Shown: positions 40,823-50,685, numbered from the stretch's first letter. The stretch is 64,000 bases of DNA from Herbaspirillum sp. DW155 (GCF_037076565.1 NZ_AP029028.1:2294001-2358000), one strand, 5' to 3'. The notes: generated from the sequence alone by a model not told the origin. Program-made: numbers and translations.

Positions 40823-41614
40823 ATGAAACTGATCACCTCCAAGGACAATCCGGTCTTCAAGGACCTGAAGCAACTGGCCACCAGCAGCCAGGCGCGCCGC
40901 CGCGCCGGCCAGAGCCTGCTGGACGGCGTGCACCTGGCCCAGGCCTGGCTGCAGCATCGCGGCGCGCCGCAGGTGTGCGTGGTGGCCGAGAGTGCTCAGT
41001 ATCACCCTGAAGTGGCGCCCATCCTCACGCAATGTGAAGCCTTGCGCGCGCAATGCCTGGTGCTGGCCGACAAGCTCTATGACGCCATCAGCACCGTTGA
41101 GAACGGCGTGGGTCTGCTGTTGCTGGTGAGTACGCCCGATCCGGTGGCCCCGGCGGCGTTGAAGGAATCGGCAGTGCTGCTCGATGGCCTGCAGGATCCG
41201 GGCAATCTCGGCTCCATCCTGCGCAGCGCCGCCGCTGCGGGCGTGAAGCAGGTGTTCTGCTCGCCCGGCACCGCTGCTGCCTGGTCGCCCAAGGTGTTGC
41301 GGGCCGGGATGGGCGCGCACTTCGTGCTGGACATCTTCGAGAATGTCGATCTGGTGGCCCTGTGCGCCGCCAGCCGCATCCCCTTGCTGGCCACCAGTTC
41401 GCACGCGGCCCAGACCATCTACGACTGCGACCTGTCCGGTCCGGTGGCCTGGCTGCTGGGGCATGAAGGGCAGGGCGTGTCGCCGGCCTTGCAGGATGCC
41501 GCCACCCATGAAGTGGTGATCCCGCATCTGGGTGAGATGGAGTCGCTCAACGTGGCGGCTGCAGCGGCGGTCTGCCTGTTCGAACAACTGCGCCAGCGTA
41601 CCGTCGGGCGCTGA
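40823..41614 (+). CDS. TrmH/SpoU-family RNA 2'-O-methyltransferase
   Basis: SAM-dependent methyltransferase of the SPOUT class acting on rRNA or tRNA. It has 263 residues: an N-terminal substrate-binding domain (ITSKDNPVFKDLKQLATSSQARRRAGQSLLDG cut across residues 4-35), then the knotted catalytic domain with motif 1 LLDGLQDPGNLGSILRSAAAAG, motif 2 VAWLLGHEGQGVS and motif 3 VVIPHLGEMESLNVAAAAAVCLFE. It resembles the RlmB/TsnR group, but the target nucleotide cannot be assigned. GTG 40808 and ATG 40817 are alternative starts; 40823 fits the family N-terminus and GGGA spacing best. Confidence 0.9.
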   Translation: MKLITSKDNPVFKDLKQLATSSQARRRAGQSLLDGVHLAQAWLQHRGAPQVCVVAESAQYHPEVAPILTQCEALRAQCLVLADKLYDAISTVENGVGLLLLVSTPDPVAPAALKESAVLLDGLQDPGNLGSILRSAAAAGVKQVFCSPGTAAAWSPKVLRAGMGAHFVLDIFENVDLVALCAASRIPLLATSSHAAQTIYDCDLSGPVAWLLGHEGQGVSPALQDAATHEVVIPHLGEMESLNVAAAAAVCLFEQLRQRTVGR

Positions 41615-41628
41615 GGGCGGCGCGGATC

Positions 41629-42123
41629 ATGGCTGCCTTTCCCCCCATCGATCTGGCCGCCATGGCCGATTGCTTCCTCGGGGAATGGATCTTCACCCGC
41701 ACCATCTGGGAGGGCAGCGACACCCCTCAGGCCACGGCCACAGGTGAACTAAGTTTCATACCAGGCCAGACCCCGGGCCAGCTGGTCTACCGCGAGCAGG
41801 GCCAGTTGCGCATGAGCGGCGCGCCCGGCCGCTTGATTCCGTTTTCGCGTGTCTTTGACTATCGCTTCAGCGCAGATCGGCTGTCCGTGCTGTTCGCCGA
41901 CGGCGAGCGTATCGGCCAGCCCTATCAGGACTATCTGTTACGTGGACAAGAACTGATCCCGGCCGCCGATCACCTGTGCGGCCCGGACTGCTATAGCGCA
42001 GTGTATACAGTCCATAGTGAAGACTCCTTCACCATGGAGACCACCATCAACGGCCCCAGGAAGCGCACCCGCGTGCGCACTGAATTTTCTCGCCGATTTT
42101 CGGTCAGCGCGTCTCCAGCTTGA
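41629..42123 (+). CDS. DUF6314-like protein
   Basis: Small soluble protein of 164 residues with no signal peptide. The pattern [14 protein letters not shown] at the N-terminus, then [19 protein letters not shown] and [31 protein letters not shown] (cut across the C-terminal half), looks like the lipocalin-like DUF6314 family, of unknown function. It starts 14 bases after the methyltransferase gene, so it is probably the last gene of that operon. Its 3' end overlaps the convergent ppsR gene by 20 bases. Confidence 0.75.
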   Translation: MAAFPPIDLAAMADCFLGEWIFTRTIWEGSDTPQATATGELSFIPGQTPGQLVYREQGQLRMSGAPGRLIPFSRVFDYRFSADRLSVLFADGERIGQPYQDYLLRGQELIPAADHLCGPDCYSAVYTVHSEDSFTMETTINGPRKRTRVRTEFSRRFSVSASPA

Positions 42124-42958
42124 TCTCCTGCAGGATGGTGGCGGCGATTTCCTCGATGGACTTGGTGGTCGAGGACATCCAGCGTATGCCTTCGCGCCGC
42201 ATCATCTTCTCGGCCTCATTGATTTCATAGCGGCAATTTTCCAGCGCGGCGTACTTGCTGCCGGGACGGCGCTCGTTGCGCACTTCCGAGAGGCGTTCGG
42301 CGGCGATGGTGAGGCCAAAAATCTTCTTCTTGTGCAGCACCAGGCCGCTGGGCAGCTTTTCGCGTTCGAAGTCTTCCGGGATCAGCGGATAGTTGGCGCA
42401 CTTGATGCCAAACTGCATGGCCAGGTACAGGCTGGTCGGGGTCTTGCCCGAGCGCGACACGCCCACCAGGATCACATCGGCTTCCGACAGGTTCTTGTTG
42501 GATTGTCCGTCATCGTGCGCCAGCGAGAAATTGATGGCCTCGATGCGGTTGCGGTATTCCTCCGAATCGGTGGTGTTGTGGCTGCGGCCGATGGTGTGGG
42601 TGGACTTCATCTCCAGCTCCTGCTCCAGCGGCTCCACGAAGGTCTGGAACAGGTCCATGTGCATGGCCTTGGCGCGGCGGATTACCGAGGACAGTTCCGA
42701 CTTCACCAGGGTCGAGAAGACGATGGGCAGCTTGCCATCCACCGCATAGGCTTCGTTGATCTTGCGGGTGGCGTCGTGGGCTTTTTCCAGCGTATCGATG
42801 AAGGGCAGGCGCACCTGCTTGAAGCGCAGCTCGAACTGGCTCAGCACCGAGTGTCCGAAGGTCTCCGCCGTGATCCCGGTGCCGTCGGAGACGAAGAACA
42901 CGGTGCGGTTGGCGGCCAGGACGGGAGAAGGGTGCGGGATCGGCATGGGGTCGAGCAT
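42104..42958 (-). CDS. ppsR: PEP synthetase regulatory protein (bifunctional kinase/pyrophosphorylase)
   Basis: DUF299 protein that inactivates PEP synthase by ADP-dependent phosphorylation of a Thr next to the catalytic His, and reactivates it by Pi-dependent removal. It has 284 residues with the N-terminal [21 protein letters not shown] and the P-loop [19 protein letters not shown]. It also has the C-terminal region [19 protein letters not shown]. Its target ppsA is divergently transcribed 304 bases away, the usual arrangement. ATG 42958 is assumed; an ATG four codons later is possible. Confidence 0.96.
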   Translation of the reverse strand: MLDPMPIPHPSPVLAANRTVFFVSDGTGITAETFGHSVLSQFELRFKQVRLPFIDTLEKAHDATRKINEAYAVDGKLPIVFSTLVKSELSSVIRRAKAMHMDLFQTFVEPLEQELEMKSTHTIGRSHNTTDSEEYRNRIEAINFSLAHDDGQSNKNLSEADVILVGVSRSGKTPTSLYLAMQFGIKCANYPLIPEDFEREKLPSGLVLHKKKIFGLTIAAERLSEVRNERRPGSKYAALENCRYEINEAEKMMRREGIRWMSSTTKSIEEIAATILQEIKLETR

Positions 42959-43262
42959 GTCTTGTCTTTTGGAAAATAGAAAAAGTATTGGGTGCTACGA
43001 ACAAAAATGATTTCACGCGGTACAATGCTTGGCAACAATTTCGAGAAGCCCATCTTGATGACCCTCATGCCGCTGCGCAATTTGCCCGAGTTCCTGATGA
43101 TGTTTGCACTGGCAAACGTCGCTGGTCCGGCTGCGCGCCTGATGCTGTCCCTGGGCTGGTCCTCGAAGCCGCACCTGCTGCCGCAACCGTCGCAGAATAA
43201 CAAAAATAAACCGACCCATGCCGCGCCCGCGAAGATTTCTTATCATCAAGCTAGGGGTTGTC
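42959..43262. other. Divergent ppsR/ppsA control region with a possible small ORF
   Basis: About 300 bases. A TACAAT box lies at 43021-43026 facing ppsA. The stretch 43025-43200 on the plus strand has strongly GC-biased third codon positions in one frame (MLGNNFEKPILMTLMPLRNL onward), as in real genes here, but no clear ribosome binding site. The frame continues with ordinary composition into ppsA. I cannot decide whether it is a short gene, a gene remnant or chance. Confidence 0.4.
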
Positions 43263-45677
43263 ATGTCCAACGCAGTAAACACCCAGGGGGCGGTATACGT
43301 AGCCTCCTTTGAAAATCTTCGCATGACGGACGTCGAGTCCGTCGGTGGCAAAAACGCATCGCTGGGGGAAATGATCTCCCAGCTGGCCGGCGCGGGCGTT
43401 CGCGTGCCGGGCGGTTTCGCCACGACTGCGCAAGCTTTCCGCGATTTCCTGGAACACAGCGCCGATGGCGGCCCGACCCTGGCCGCCCGTATCGCCAAGC
43501 GTCTCGAAGGTCTGGATATCGATGACGTGCGTGCACTGGCGCAAGCCGGCGCCGAGATCCGTCAATGGATCATCGAGACCCCGTTCCAGCCGCGCCTGGA
43601 TCAGGAAATCCGTGCCTTCTACGACAAGCTGGTGGCCGATTCGACCGCCGAGATGTCCTTCGCCGTGCGCTCTTCCGCCACCGCAGAAGACCTGCCTGAC
43701 GCGTCCTTCGCCGGTCAGCAGGAAACCTTCCTCAACGTGGTCGGCATCGACAACGTGCTCGAAGCCATGAAGCACGTCTTCGCCTCGCTCTACAACGACC
43801 GCGCGATCTCCTATCGCGTGCACAAGGGCTTCACCCACGCGGAAGTGGCGCTGTCGGCTGGCGTGCAGCGCATGGTCCGTTCGGACGTGGGCGCGGCCGG
43901 CGTGATGTTTACCATCGATACCGAATCCGGCTTCAAGGATGTGGTCTTCATCACCTCCAGCTATGGCCTGGGCGAGACCGTGGTGCAGGGCGCCGTCAAC
44001 CCGGACGAATACTACGTCCACAAGCCCATGCTGGAACTGGGCAAGCAGCCGGTGATCCGCCGCAACCTGGGTTCCAAGCTGATCAAGATGGAATTCACCG
44101 GCGAGGCCAAGGCCGGCCGCTCGGTCAAGACCGTGGATGTGCCGGTGGAACTGCGCAACCGCTATTCCCTGACCGACGCCGAAGTGGTGGAACTGGCCAG
44201 GTACGCCACCATCATCGAGAAGCACTACCAGCGTCCGATGGACATCGAATGGGGCAAGGATGGCCGCGACGGCAAGCTCTACATCCTGCAGGCCCGTCCG
44301 GAAACGGTGAAGTCGCAGCAGAAGGCCACCGATGCGCAACAGCGCTTCAAGCTCAAGAGCTCCGGCACGGTGCTGGCCACCGGCCGTGCGATCGGCCAGA
44401 AGATCGGCGCCGGTCCGGTGCGCGTGATCAACGATCCCGCCGAAATGGAACGCGTGCAGCCCGGCGACGTGCTGGTGGCCGACATGACCGACCCCAACTG
44501 GGAACCGGTCATGAAGCGCGCCTCGGCCATCGTCACCAACCGTGGCGGCCGTACCTGCCACGCCGCCATCATCGCCCGTGAACTGGGCGTGCCGGCCGTG
44601 GTCGGCTGCGGCGACGCCACCGACGTGTTGAAGGATGGCACCCTGGTGACGGTCTCCTGCGCCGAAGGCGACGAAGGCAAGATCTATGACGGCCTGCTGG
44701 AAACCGAAGTGACCGAAGTGGCCCGTGGCGAACTGCCCCCGATCCCGCTGAAGGTGATGATGAACGTGGGCAACCCGCAGCTGGCCTTCGACTTCCAGTC
44801 GATCCCCAACGGCGGTGTCGGCCTGGCGCGTCTGGAATTCATCATCAACAACAACATCGGCGTGCACCCCAAGGCCATCCTGGAATACCCGAACATCGAC
44901 GCCGACCTGAAGAAGGCCGTCGAATCGGTGGCCCGTGGCCATGCCTCGCCCAAGGCCTTCTACGTCGACAAGCTGGCCGAAGGTATCGCCACCATTGCGG
45001 CGGCCTTCTGGCCCAAGCCGGTGATCGTGCGCCTGTCGGACTTCAAGTCCAACGAGTACAAGAAGCTCATCGGCGGTTCGCGCTACGAGCCGGACGAAGA
45101 AAACCCGATGCTGGGCTTCCGTGGCGCCGCGCGCTACCTGGCCGACGACTTCGCCGAAGCCTTCCAGATGGAATGCCAGGCCATGAAGCGCGTGCGTGAA
45201 GACATGGGCCTGACCAACGTCGAGGTGATGGTGCCCTTCGTGCGTACCCTGGGCCAGGCCGAGAAGGTCATCGGCCTCTTGGGCAAGTATGGTCTCAAGC
45301 GCGGCGAGAACGGCCTGCGCGTCATCATGATGTGCGAAGTGCCCTCCAACGCCATTCTGGCCGAGCAGTTCCTGGAACACTTCGACGGCTTCTCCATCGG
45401 TTCCAACGACCTGACCCAGCTGACCCTGGGCCTGGATCGCGATTCCGGCATGGAACTGCTGGCGGCTGACTTCGACGAGCGTGATCCGGCCGTGCAGGCC
45501 TTGCTGACCAAGGTCATCGCCACCTGCCGCCAAAAGGGCAAGTACGTCGGCATCTGCGGCCAGGGCCCCTCGGACCATCCGGACTTCGCCGAATGGCTGA
45601 TGGAACAGGGCATCGAGTCCATCTCGCTGAACCCGGATACCGTCATCGACACCTGGCAGCAACTGGCCAAGAAGTGA
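43263..45677 (+). CDS. ppsA: Phosphoenolpyruvate synthase (pyruvate, water dikinase)
   Basis: Gluconeogenic enzyme: pyruvate + ATP + H2O to PEP + AMP + Pi. It has 804 residues. Order: N-terminal ATP-grasp-like nucleotide domain ([32 protein letters not shown]), central phosphohistidine domain with [21 protein letters not shown] (catalytic His433; the preceding Thr is the PpsR target in related systems), and C-terminal PEP/pyruvate barrel ([51 protein letters not shown]). ATG 43263 has AGGGG about 7 bases upstream. It is regulated by the adjacent ppsR product. Confidence 0.98.
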   Translation: MSNAVNTQGAVYVASFENLRMTDVESVGGKNASLGEMISQLAGAGVRVPGGFATTAQAFRDFLEHSADGGPTLAARIAKRLEGLDIDDVRALAQAGAEIRQWIIETPFQPRLDQEIRAFYDKLVADSTAEMSFAVRSSATAEDLPDASFAGQQETFLNVVGIDNVLEAMKHVFASLYNDRAISYRVHKGFTHAEVALSAGVQRMVRSDVGAAGVMFTIDTESGFKDVVFITSSYGLGETVVQGAVNPDEYYVHKPMLELGKQPVIRRNLGSKLIKMEFTGEAKAGRSVKTVDVPVELRNRYSLTDAEVVELARYATIIEKHYQRPMDIEWGKDGRDGKLYILQARPETVKSQQKATDAQQRFKLKSSGTVLATGRAIGQKIGAGPVRVINDPAEMERVQPGDVLVADMTDPNWEPVMKRASAIVTNRGGRTCHAAIIARELGVPAVVGCGDATDVLKDGTLVTVSCAEGDEGKIYDGLLETEVTEVARGELPPIPLKVMMNVGNPQLAFDFQSIPNGGVGLARLEFIINNNIGVHPKAILEYPNIDADLKKAVESVARGHASPKAFYVDKLAEGIATIAAAFWPKPVIVRLSDFKSNEYKKLIGGSRYEPDEENPMLGFRGAARYLADDFAEAFQMECQAMKRVREDMGLTNVEVMVPFVRTLGQAEKVIGLLGKYGLKRGENGLRVIMMCEVPSNAILAEQFLEHFDGFSIGSNDLTQLTLGLDRDSGMELLAADFDERDPAVQALLTKVIATCRQKGKYVGICGQGPSDHPDFAEWLMEQGIESISLNPDTVIDTWQQLAKK

Positions 45678-45720
45678 TGAAGCTTTAAGCGTCACTCAAG
45701 ACGGTCTTCAAAAGAAGTGG

Positions 45721-45754
45721 AAGGCGCGGGCAGAAATGTCCGCGCCTTTATTTT
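45721..45754 (+). terminator. Rho-independent terminator of ppsA
   Basis: AAGGCGCGGGCA (45721-45732) pairs with TGTCCGCGCCTT (one G-U), GAAA tetraloop, then TATTTTT. Confidence 0.88.
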
Positions 45755-45814
45755 TAGATTCTCAAGCTGCGGTAGACTTGCTGTGTTTGCAGATTTCTTC
45801 ATGGGGATTCGACG

Positions 45815-46249
45815 ATGAGCGACTGGGCTATCTGGCTGGTGCTGGCTGGCGGGCTGCTGGGTGCAGAACTCTTCACAGGCACCTTTTACCTGCTCATGAT
45901 CGCGCTGGGCATGGCGGCCGGTGCCATCGCCGCGTGGGCCGGGCTGATGCTGGAGTGGCAGTTGCTGGTGGCCGCCGTGGTCGGCGTGGCTGCGGTCCTT
46001 GGACTGCGCCGCAGTCCGTACGGCCGGCTGCGCCGCAGCAGCGCCAACGATGATCCCAATCTGTTGCTCGATATCGGCCAGAGCGTCGAGGTGCGGGCCT
46101 GGCAAACCCATGGCGACCAATACCTTGCCCGCGTGCCGTATCGCGGAGCACAGTGGGATGTCGAGCTGCTGCCCGGCCATCATGCGCTGCCGGGCAGCTA
46201 CGTCATCCGCGAAATCCGTGGCAGCCGTTTGCTGGTGGCGCCCCGTTGA
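45815..46249 (+). CDS. NfeD-family membrane protein
   Basis: Small inner-membrane protein, 144 residues: two to three hydrophobic helices (about 5-65, IWLVLAGGLLGAELFTGTFYLLMIALGMAAGAIAAW cut across them) and a C-terminal OB-fold domain (GQSVEVRAWQTHGDQYLARVPYRGAQWDVE). Short NfeD proteins pair with stomatin-like proteins, and one is encoded 44 bases downstream. The pair is thought to organise membrane microdomains and help membrane protein quality control (family knowledge). This is the short form, without the ClpP-like protease domain. Confidence 0.9.
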   Translation: MSDWAIWLVLAGGLLGAELFTGTFYLLMIALGMAAGAIAAWAGLMLEWQLLVAAVVGVAAVLGLRRSPYGRLRRSSANDDPNLLLDIGQSVEVRAWQTHGDQYLARVPYRGAQWDVELLPGHHALPGSYVIREIRGSRLLVAPR

Positions 46250-46293
46250 TCGGCATCTTCATTTCTTCCCCCCCTCGTTTTCAGGAGAATTCC

Positions 46294-47205
46294 ATGCTGG
46301 GTAGCGTTACTCTGGTCATTTTCTTCCTCGCCATCGTCTTCGTCGTGCAGACGGTCAAGGTGGTCCCGCAGCAGCACGCCTGGGTGGTCGAACGCCTGGG
46401 CAAATATCACGCCACGCTGGCGCCGGGGCTGAACATCGTGGTGCCCTTCATCGATCGCGTGGCCTACAAGCACATCCTCAAGGAAATCCCGCTGGACGTG
46501 CCGCCGCAGGTCTGCATCACCAAGGACAATACGCAATTGCAGGTGGATGGCATCCTGTATTTCCAGATCACCGATCCGATGCGCGCGTCCTATGGTTCGT
46601 CCAACTACATCGCCGCCATCACGCAACTGGCCCAGACCACGCTGCGTTCGGTGATCGGCAAGATGGAACTCGACAAGACCTTCGAGGAACGCGACCACAT
46701 CAACACCGCCATCGTCAGCGCCATTGATGAATCGGCCGAGAACTGGGGCGTGAAGGTGCTGCGCTATGAAATCAAGGACCTGACCCCGCCCAAGGAAATC
46801 CTGCACGCCATGCAGGCCCAGATCACCGCCGAGCGTGAGAAGCGCGCCCTCATCGCCGCCTCCGAGGGCCGCAAGCAGGAGCAGATCAACATCGCCACCG
46901 GCGAGCGCGAGGCGGCCATCGCCCGTTCCGAAGGCGAGAAGCAGGCTTCCATCAACCGCGCCGAAGGCCAGGCCGCCGCCATTCTCGCCATCGCCGAAGC
47001 CAGCGCTGAAGCCATCCGCAAAACCGCCGCCGCCATCGAGCAGCCGGGTGGTTCGGATGCGGTCAACCTGAAGGTCGCAGAACAGTATGTGGATGCCTTC
47101 AGCAAGCTGGCCAAGACCAACAATTCCATCATCGTGCCGGCCAACCTGTCGGACATGAGCGGGCTGATCGCCTCGGCCCTGCAAGTGGTGAGACAACAGA
47201 AATAA
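46294..47205 (+). CDS. Stomatin-like SPFH/Band 7 protein (QmcA-type paraslipin)
   Basis: Membrane scaffold protein, 303 residues: one N-terminal membrane helix (about 3-22, VTLVIFFLAIVFVVQTV), the SPFH domain (about 25-200, VVPQQHAWVVERLGKYHATLAPGLN and the Q-x-DGILYFQITDP region), then an Ala/Glu-rich coiled coil (AEREKRALIAASEGRKQEQI) and a C-terminal oligomerisation tail. AGGAG lies 7 bases before ATG 46294. It is paired with the NfeD gene just upstream, which is typical. The next gene starts 3 bases after its stop. Confidence 0.94.
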   Translation: MLGSVTLVIFFLAIVFVVQTVKVVPQQHAWVVERLGKYHATLAPGLNIVVPFIDRVAYKHILKEIPLDVPPQVCITKDNTQLQVDGILYFQITDPMRASYGSSNYIAAITQLAQTTLRSVIGKMELDKTFEERDHINTAIVSAIDESAENWGVKVLRYEIKDLTPPKEILHAMQAQITAEREKRALIAASEGRKQEQINIATGEREAAIARSEGEKQASINRAEGQAAAILAIAEASAEAIRKTAAAIEQPGGSDAVNLKVAEQYVDAFSKLAKTNNSIIVPANLSDMSGLIASALQVVRQQK

Positions 47206-47208
47206 ATC

Positions 47209-48465
47209 ATGCGTCCACGTTTCATGCCCGTTCTGAGGGCCAAGCTGCTGGCCGCTGGCCTGGCTTTCATTGCCGTTTGCGCGTCTGCGCAGGACATCGA
47301 CGAGACTGCCCTGGCCGAACGCGTGGACCAGCAGATGACGCAATTGCTCGCTCAATATCCGGTGCCGGGGGCCAGCATTGCGATTGCCTACCAGGGCAAG
47401 CTGGTCTACCAGCGTGGTTATGGCATGGCGGTGACCGAGACCAACACGCCGGTGACGCCTATCACGCGTTTTCGTATCGGCAGCGTCTCCAAGGCGGTAA
47501 CGGCGGTGGCCGTGCTCAAGCTGTTCGAGCAGGAATTGCCGCAGGCGCTGGATCGTCCGGTGTTCGGTCCGGCGGGCCTGCTGCCCGACGCGGCCTATCC
47601 CGATTTCGCCCAGCCGCTGGATCAGCGGGTGTTGAAGATCACCCTGCGCGACCTCCTGCAGCACACCAGCGGCTGGGGCGGCAGCGACTATGACCCGCAA
47701 TACGATCTGGTCAACATCGCCAAGGCGCGCCAGGTGCCGGCCCCGGCCTCGGCGCACGACGTGATCGCCTATGTGCTCAAGCAACGCCTTCTGGATGCAG
47801 CGCCTGGAAGTGAATACTTCTACGGCAATTTCGCCTACAACGTGCTGGGCCGGATCATCGAGCACAAGTCCGGCATGCCCTATGAGCAGGCGGTGCAGGC
47901 GCTGGTGTTCCATCCCGCCGGGGTGGAGGACGCTGCCATCGCCGGCGACCGCCGCATCGAGCGCGCTGCCAACGAGACCGTCTACTACGACGACCCGCGC
48001 TGGCCTGCCGTGGCCGACCGCGATGGCAGTGGGGCCACCGGTCCGCAATCCTATTCGGCGCTGCATTTCAAGGCCATGGATGCTACCGCCGGCTGGATGG
48101 CGACGGCCACCGACCTGGTGCATTTTGCCGATGCCACGCTGGGGCGCGGCGTGCCCGCCTTGCTGCAGCCGCAGACCCTGGCGCTGATGAAGCAACGCAA
48201 TCCCGCCCAGGCCGAGAACAACTACGGGCTGGGCTGGGTCGTCACCCGCAGCAATGGCGTGCAAATCCTCTCCCACAGCGGCGCACTGACCACCGGCACC
48301 TATGCCTACCTGCAGTGGCGCGCCGATGGCTGGACCTGGGCGGTGCTGATGAACCGCTTGCCGCTTCCCTATCCGCCCGAGCAGGGCGTGACCGAGCTGC
48401 AGGCTTTCCAGGTGGCGGTGCAGCGCGGGCTGATGAATGCCATCGTCAATCCGGCTGCACCTTGA
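47209..48465 (+). CDS. Secreted serine hydrolase of the beta-lactamase/PBP4* family
   Basis: Probable periplasmic or surface hydrolase, 418 residues: a signal peptide (about 1-27, LLAAGLAFIAVCASA), then a class C beta-lactamase-type fold with S92-V-S-K95 (acylation Ser and Lys), Y205-G-N207, and H356-S-G in place of KTG. The His variant is common in esterases, D-aminopeptidases and other non-lactamase members, so I do not call it a resistance enzyme. It begins 3 bases after the stomatin gene, so it is in the same transcript. Its substrate is unknown. Confidence 0.88.
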   Translation: MRPRFMPVLRAKLLAAGLAFIAVCASAQDIDETALAERVDQQMTQLLAQYPVPGASIAIAYQGKLVYQRGYGMAVTETNTPVTPITRFRIGSVSKAVTAVAVLKLFEQELPQALDRPVFGPAGLLPDAAYPDFAQPLDQRVLKITLRDLLQHTSGWGGSDYDPQYDLVNIAKARQVPAPASAHDVIAYVLKQRLLDAAPGSEYFYGNFAYNVLGRIIEHKSGMPYEQAVQALVFHPAGVEDAAIAGDRRIERAANETVYYDDPRWPAVADRDGSGATGPQSYSALHFKAMDATAGWMATATDLVHFADATLGRGVPALLQPQTLALMKQRNPAQAENNYGLGWVVTRSNGVQILSHSGALTTGTYAYLQWRADGWTWAVLMNRLPLPYPPEQGVTELQAFQVAVQRGLMNAIVNPAAP

Positions 48466-48496
48466 GTCGCAGACAGATCACCAGCGCGCATTGAAA

Positions 48497-48533
48497 AGCC
48501 CCGTCCGGAGCAAAGCCGGACGGGGCTCATTCT
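48497..48533. terminator. Bidirectional terminator between the serine hydrolase and the two-component operon
   Basis: Perfect 12-base stem AGCCCCGTCCGG (48497-48508) with CCGGACGGGGCT (48516-48527), seven-base loop. AAAA flanks it on one side (U-tract for the minus-strand operon) and CATTCTT on the other. Confidence 0.88.
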
Positions 48534-48569
48534 TGTGGATGCCGGTGCGGGCCGGCCAGGCGCCGGGGT

Positions 48570-49994
48570 TCAGCTCTCCAGCGTCTGGCCGCGCGCTGGC
48601 TCGTCGGCCATGAAGGGCAGGGTGATATCCATCCGCAGCCCGCCATCGTGCCGGTTGGCCGCGCGGATGAAGCCCTGGTGCGCCTCCACGATGCGGCGGG
48701 CAATCGACAGGCCCAGGCCGTGTCCGGCACTGTTGCTCTTGGTACGGCTGCTGCGGAAGAACAGTTCAAAGATGCTGTCCATTTCTTCCTCCGGCACGCC
48801 CGGCCCGCGATCCAGAATCGACAGGTGCAGCAGCTTGTGGTCCTCATCGATCTCGGCCACGACCTGTACCGCCGTCTCGGGGGCGGTGTGCTTGATGGCG
48901 TTGCGCAGGACGTTTTCAATGGCGCGGTAGAGCAGCTCCGGATTGCCCTTGACCTCCACCCGGCACTCGATGCTGCTGTCGACCTGCTTGCCCAGTGCTT
49001 CGGCTTCGAAGCGGGCGTCATTGATCATGTCGGCCAGCATGGACTGGATGGCGATGGCTTCTTCCATCGAACCGGGCACATTGGCCTCCAGCCGCGAGAG
49101 GGTCAGCAATTCGCCCACCAGCTTGTCCATGCGCACGCTTTCGCGTTCGATGCGTTCCAGTGTCAGTTCCAGCTTGTCCTTGTCCTGCACCCGTGCCAGG
49201 CCGATGGCCATCTGCAGCCGCGCAATCGGCGAGCGCAGCTCGTGCGAGACATCGTGCAGCAGGCGGCGCTGGCTTTCCATCAGGGTGCGCAGCTTGGCCG
49301 TCATGGCGTCGAAGTCGCGGCCGAGGTCGGCCAGTTCGTCATTGCGGGCGCTCATGACCGGTTCCAGCTCCAGGTCCAGGTTGCCATTGGCGGCCTGGTT
49401 GAAGGCATTCTTGAGATGCCGGATCGGGTGCGAGAAATACCACGCCAGCAGCAGCGCAAAGACCAGGCTGGCCAGCAGCGCCACCGCAATGGGCATGGTC
49501 GGGAAGAACAGCGGCTTGCTACTGCGATTCTTCATATAGTGCGGTTCCCGTCCCCCCATGCCACCTGGCGGCGGCGGGCCGAACTCGTCGTTGGGGGTGG
49601 GGATGAACATCAGGTAGCTATGACCATTGGTGGCCTTGACCAGCTCCACCACCCGGCGTTCGCGTTCACTCGCCAGCAGCTGGCGCGCCTGTTCCACCAG
49701 ATGGGGCGAGACCTCGCGGCCCATCAGGTCCTGATTGTCTTCGTCAACGGCATACAACTGCAGGCGATGCGGGCGGCCCTCGTTGATCAGGCTACGCAAG
49801 GCTTCCGTCCCGCCAAACTGCAGCGTGGCGGCAGCCGAGCGGATCATGAAGGAAGCCGGCGGGCTGAGGTCGATCTCGGAATTGCGGTTGCTGCGTTCCA
49901 GGTTCTCGATCCAAAACAGCACGCCCACGCCGAAGGTGGCGGTGATCTGGGCGATCGCAATGAAGAAGAAGAACTTCCAGAATAACCGGCCCAC
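48570..49994 (-). CDS. CpxA-like sensor histidine kinase
   Basis: Inner-membrane sensor kinase, 474 residues: TM1 (about 5-28), periplasmic sensor region (about 30-160) containing a striking FGPPPPGGMGGREP stretch (about 138-151), TM2 (about 164-186), HAMP, HisKA with LLHDVSHELRSPIARLQ (phospho-accepting His251), and HATPase with N-box NVLRNAIKHTA, DRGPGVPEEE and GHGLGLSIARRIVE. It starts GTG 49994, one base after the regulator's stop, with AAGGA upstream; longer open frame before this is within the regulator gene. The partner is the CpxR-like regulator. Cpx systems sense envelope stress; the signal here is not known. Confidence 0.92.
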   Translation of the reverse strand: MGRLFWKFFFFIAIAQITATFGVGVLFWIENLERSNRNSEIDLSPPASFMIRSAAATLQFGGTEALRSLINEGRPHRLQLYAVDEDNQDLMGREVSPHLVEQARQLLASERERRVVELVKATNGHSYLMFIPTPNDEFGPPPPGGMGGREPHYMKNRSSKPLFFPTMPIAVALLASLVFALLLAWYFSHPIRHLKNAFNQAANGNLDLELEPVMSARNDELADLGRDFDAMTAKLRTLMESQRRLLHDVSHELRSPIARLQMAIGLARVQDKDKLELTLERIERESVRMDKLVGELLTLSRLEANVPGSMEEAIAIQSMLADMINDARFEAEALGKQVDSSIECRVEVKGNPELLYRAIENVLRNAIKHTAPETAVQVVAEIDEDHKLLHLSILDRGPGVPEEEMDSIFELFFRSSRTKSNSAGHGLGLSIARRIVEAHQGFIRAANRHDGGLRMDITLPFMADEPARGQTLES

Positions 49995-49995
49995 T

Positions 49996-50685
49996 TTATT
50001 CCTTGATGAACTGGTAACCCAGGCGGTAGACGGTCTGGATGCAGCTCTTGTCACTGCCCAGCGCGGCGATCTTCTGGCGGATGCTGGAGAGGTGGACGTC
50101 GATGTTGCGGTCGAAGCGCGCCAGCGGACGGCCCAGGCCCTGTTCGGACAAGGTTTGCTTGCTGACCGGCTTGCCGGCATTGCGGGCCAGCACTTCGAGC
50201 AGGTTGAATTCACTGCTGGTCAGTTCCAGCGGACGGCCGTTCCAGGTGGCGCGGCGCTGTTCCGGCCACATCGACAGGGCACCCACGGCCAGGGGGGAAT
50301 AGGGCGCCTGTTCGCTGCTCTCGGCCGAGGCGCGGCGCAGGATGGCGCGGATGCGGGCGGCGATCTCGCGCGGCGTGCAGGGCTTGGGCACGTAATCGTC
50401 GGCGCCCAGTTCCAGGCCGATGATGCGGTCGGTGTCATCGCCCTTGGCGGTCAGCATCACCACCGGCATGTTGCTCTTGGCGCGGATGCGGCGCAGGGTG
50501 TCGACGCCGTTCAGGCGCGGCATCATCACGTCCAGCACGGCGATGGCGTACTGGCCGGTGAGCGCCTCGGCGGCCCCGACTTCGCCGTCATGGGCGACGT
50601 TGACTTCGAATTTTTCTTGCTCCAGGTATTCCTTGAGCATGTCGACGAGTTCCACATCGTCGTCGATCAAAAGCACTTTAGACAT
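49996..50685 (-). CDS. CpxR-like OmpR-family response regulator
   Basis: Cytosolic DNA-binding response regulator, 229 residues: a receiver domain with acidic pocket DDD, phosphorylation site Asp52 (LDVMMPRLNG), Thr79 and Lys101, then a winged-helix domain (ELTSSEFNLLEVLARNAGKPVS). The motif LGRPLARFDRNIDVHLSSIRQKI parallels E. coli CpxR (LGKRLTPFDRAIDMHISNLRRKL). Two TTTAC-N5-TTTAC boxes, the CpxR consensus in reverse orientation, lie in the upstream region, which fits autoregulation. The first gene of a two-gene operon with the kinase. Confidence 0.92.
   Translation of the reverse strand: MSKVLLIDDDVELVDMLKEYLEQEKFEVNVAHDGEVGAAEALTGQYAIAVLDVMMPRLNGVDTLRRIRAKSNMPVVMLTAKGDDTDRIIGLELGADDYVPKPCTPREIAARIRAILRRASAESSEQAPYSPLAVGALSMWPEQRRATWNGRPLELTSSEFNLLEVLARNAGKPVSKQTLSEQGLGRPLARFDRNIDVHLSSIRQKIAALGSDKSCIQTVYRLGYQFIKE

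Noticed and set aside
47209-48465. Beta-lactamase resistance gene
   Set aside because: The motifs SxxK, YxN and HSG fit the broad serine hydrolase group; HSG in place of KTG and the operon context do not suggest antibiotic resistance.
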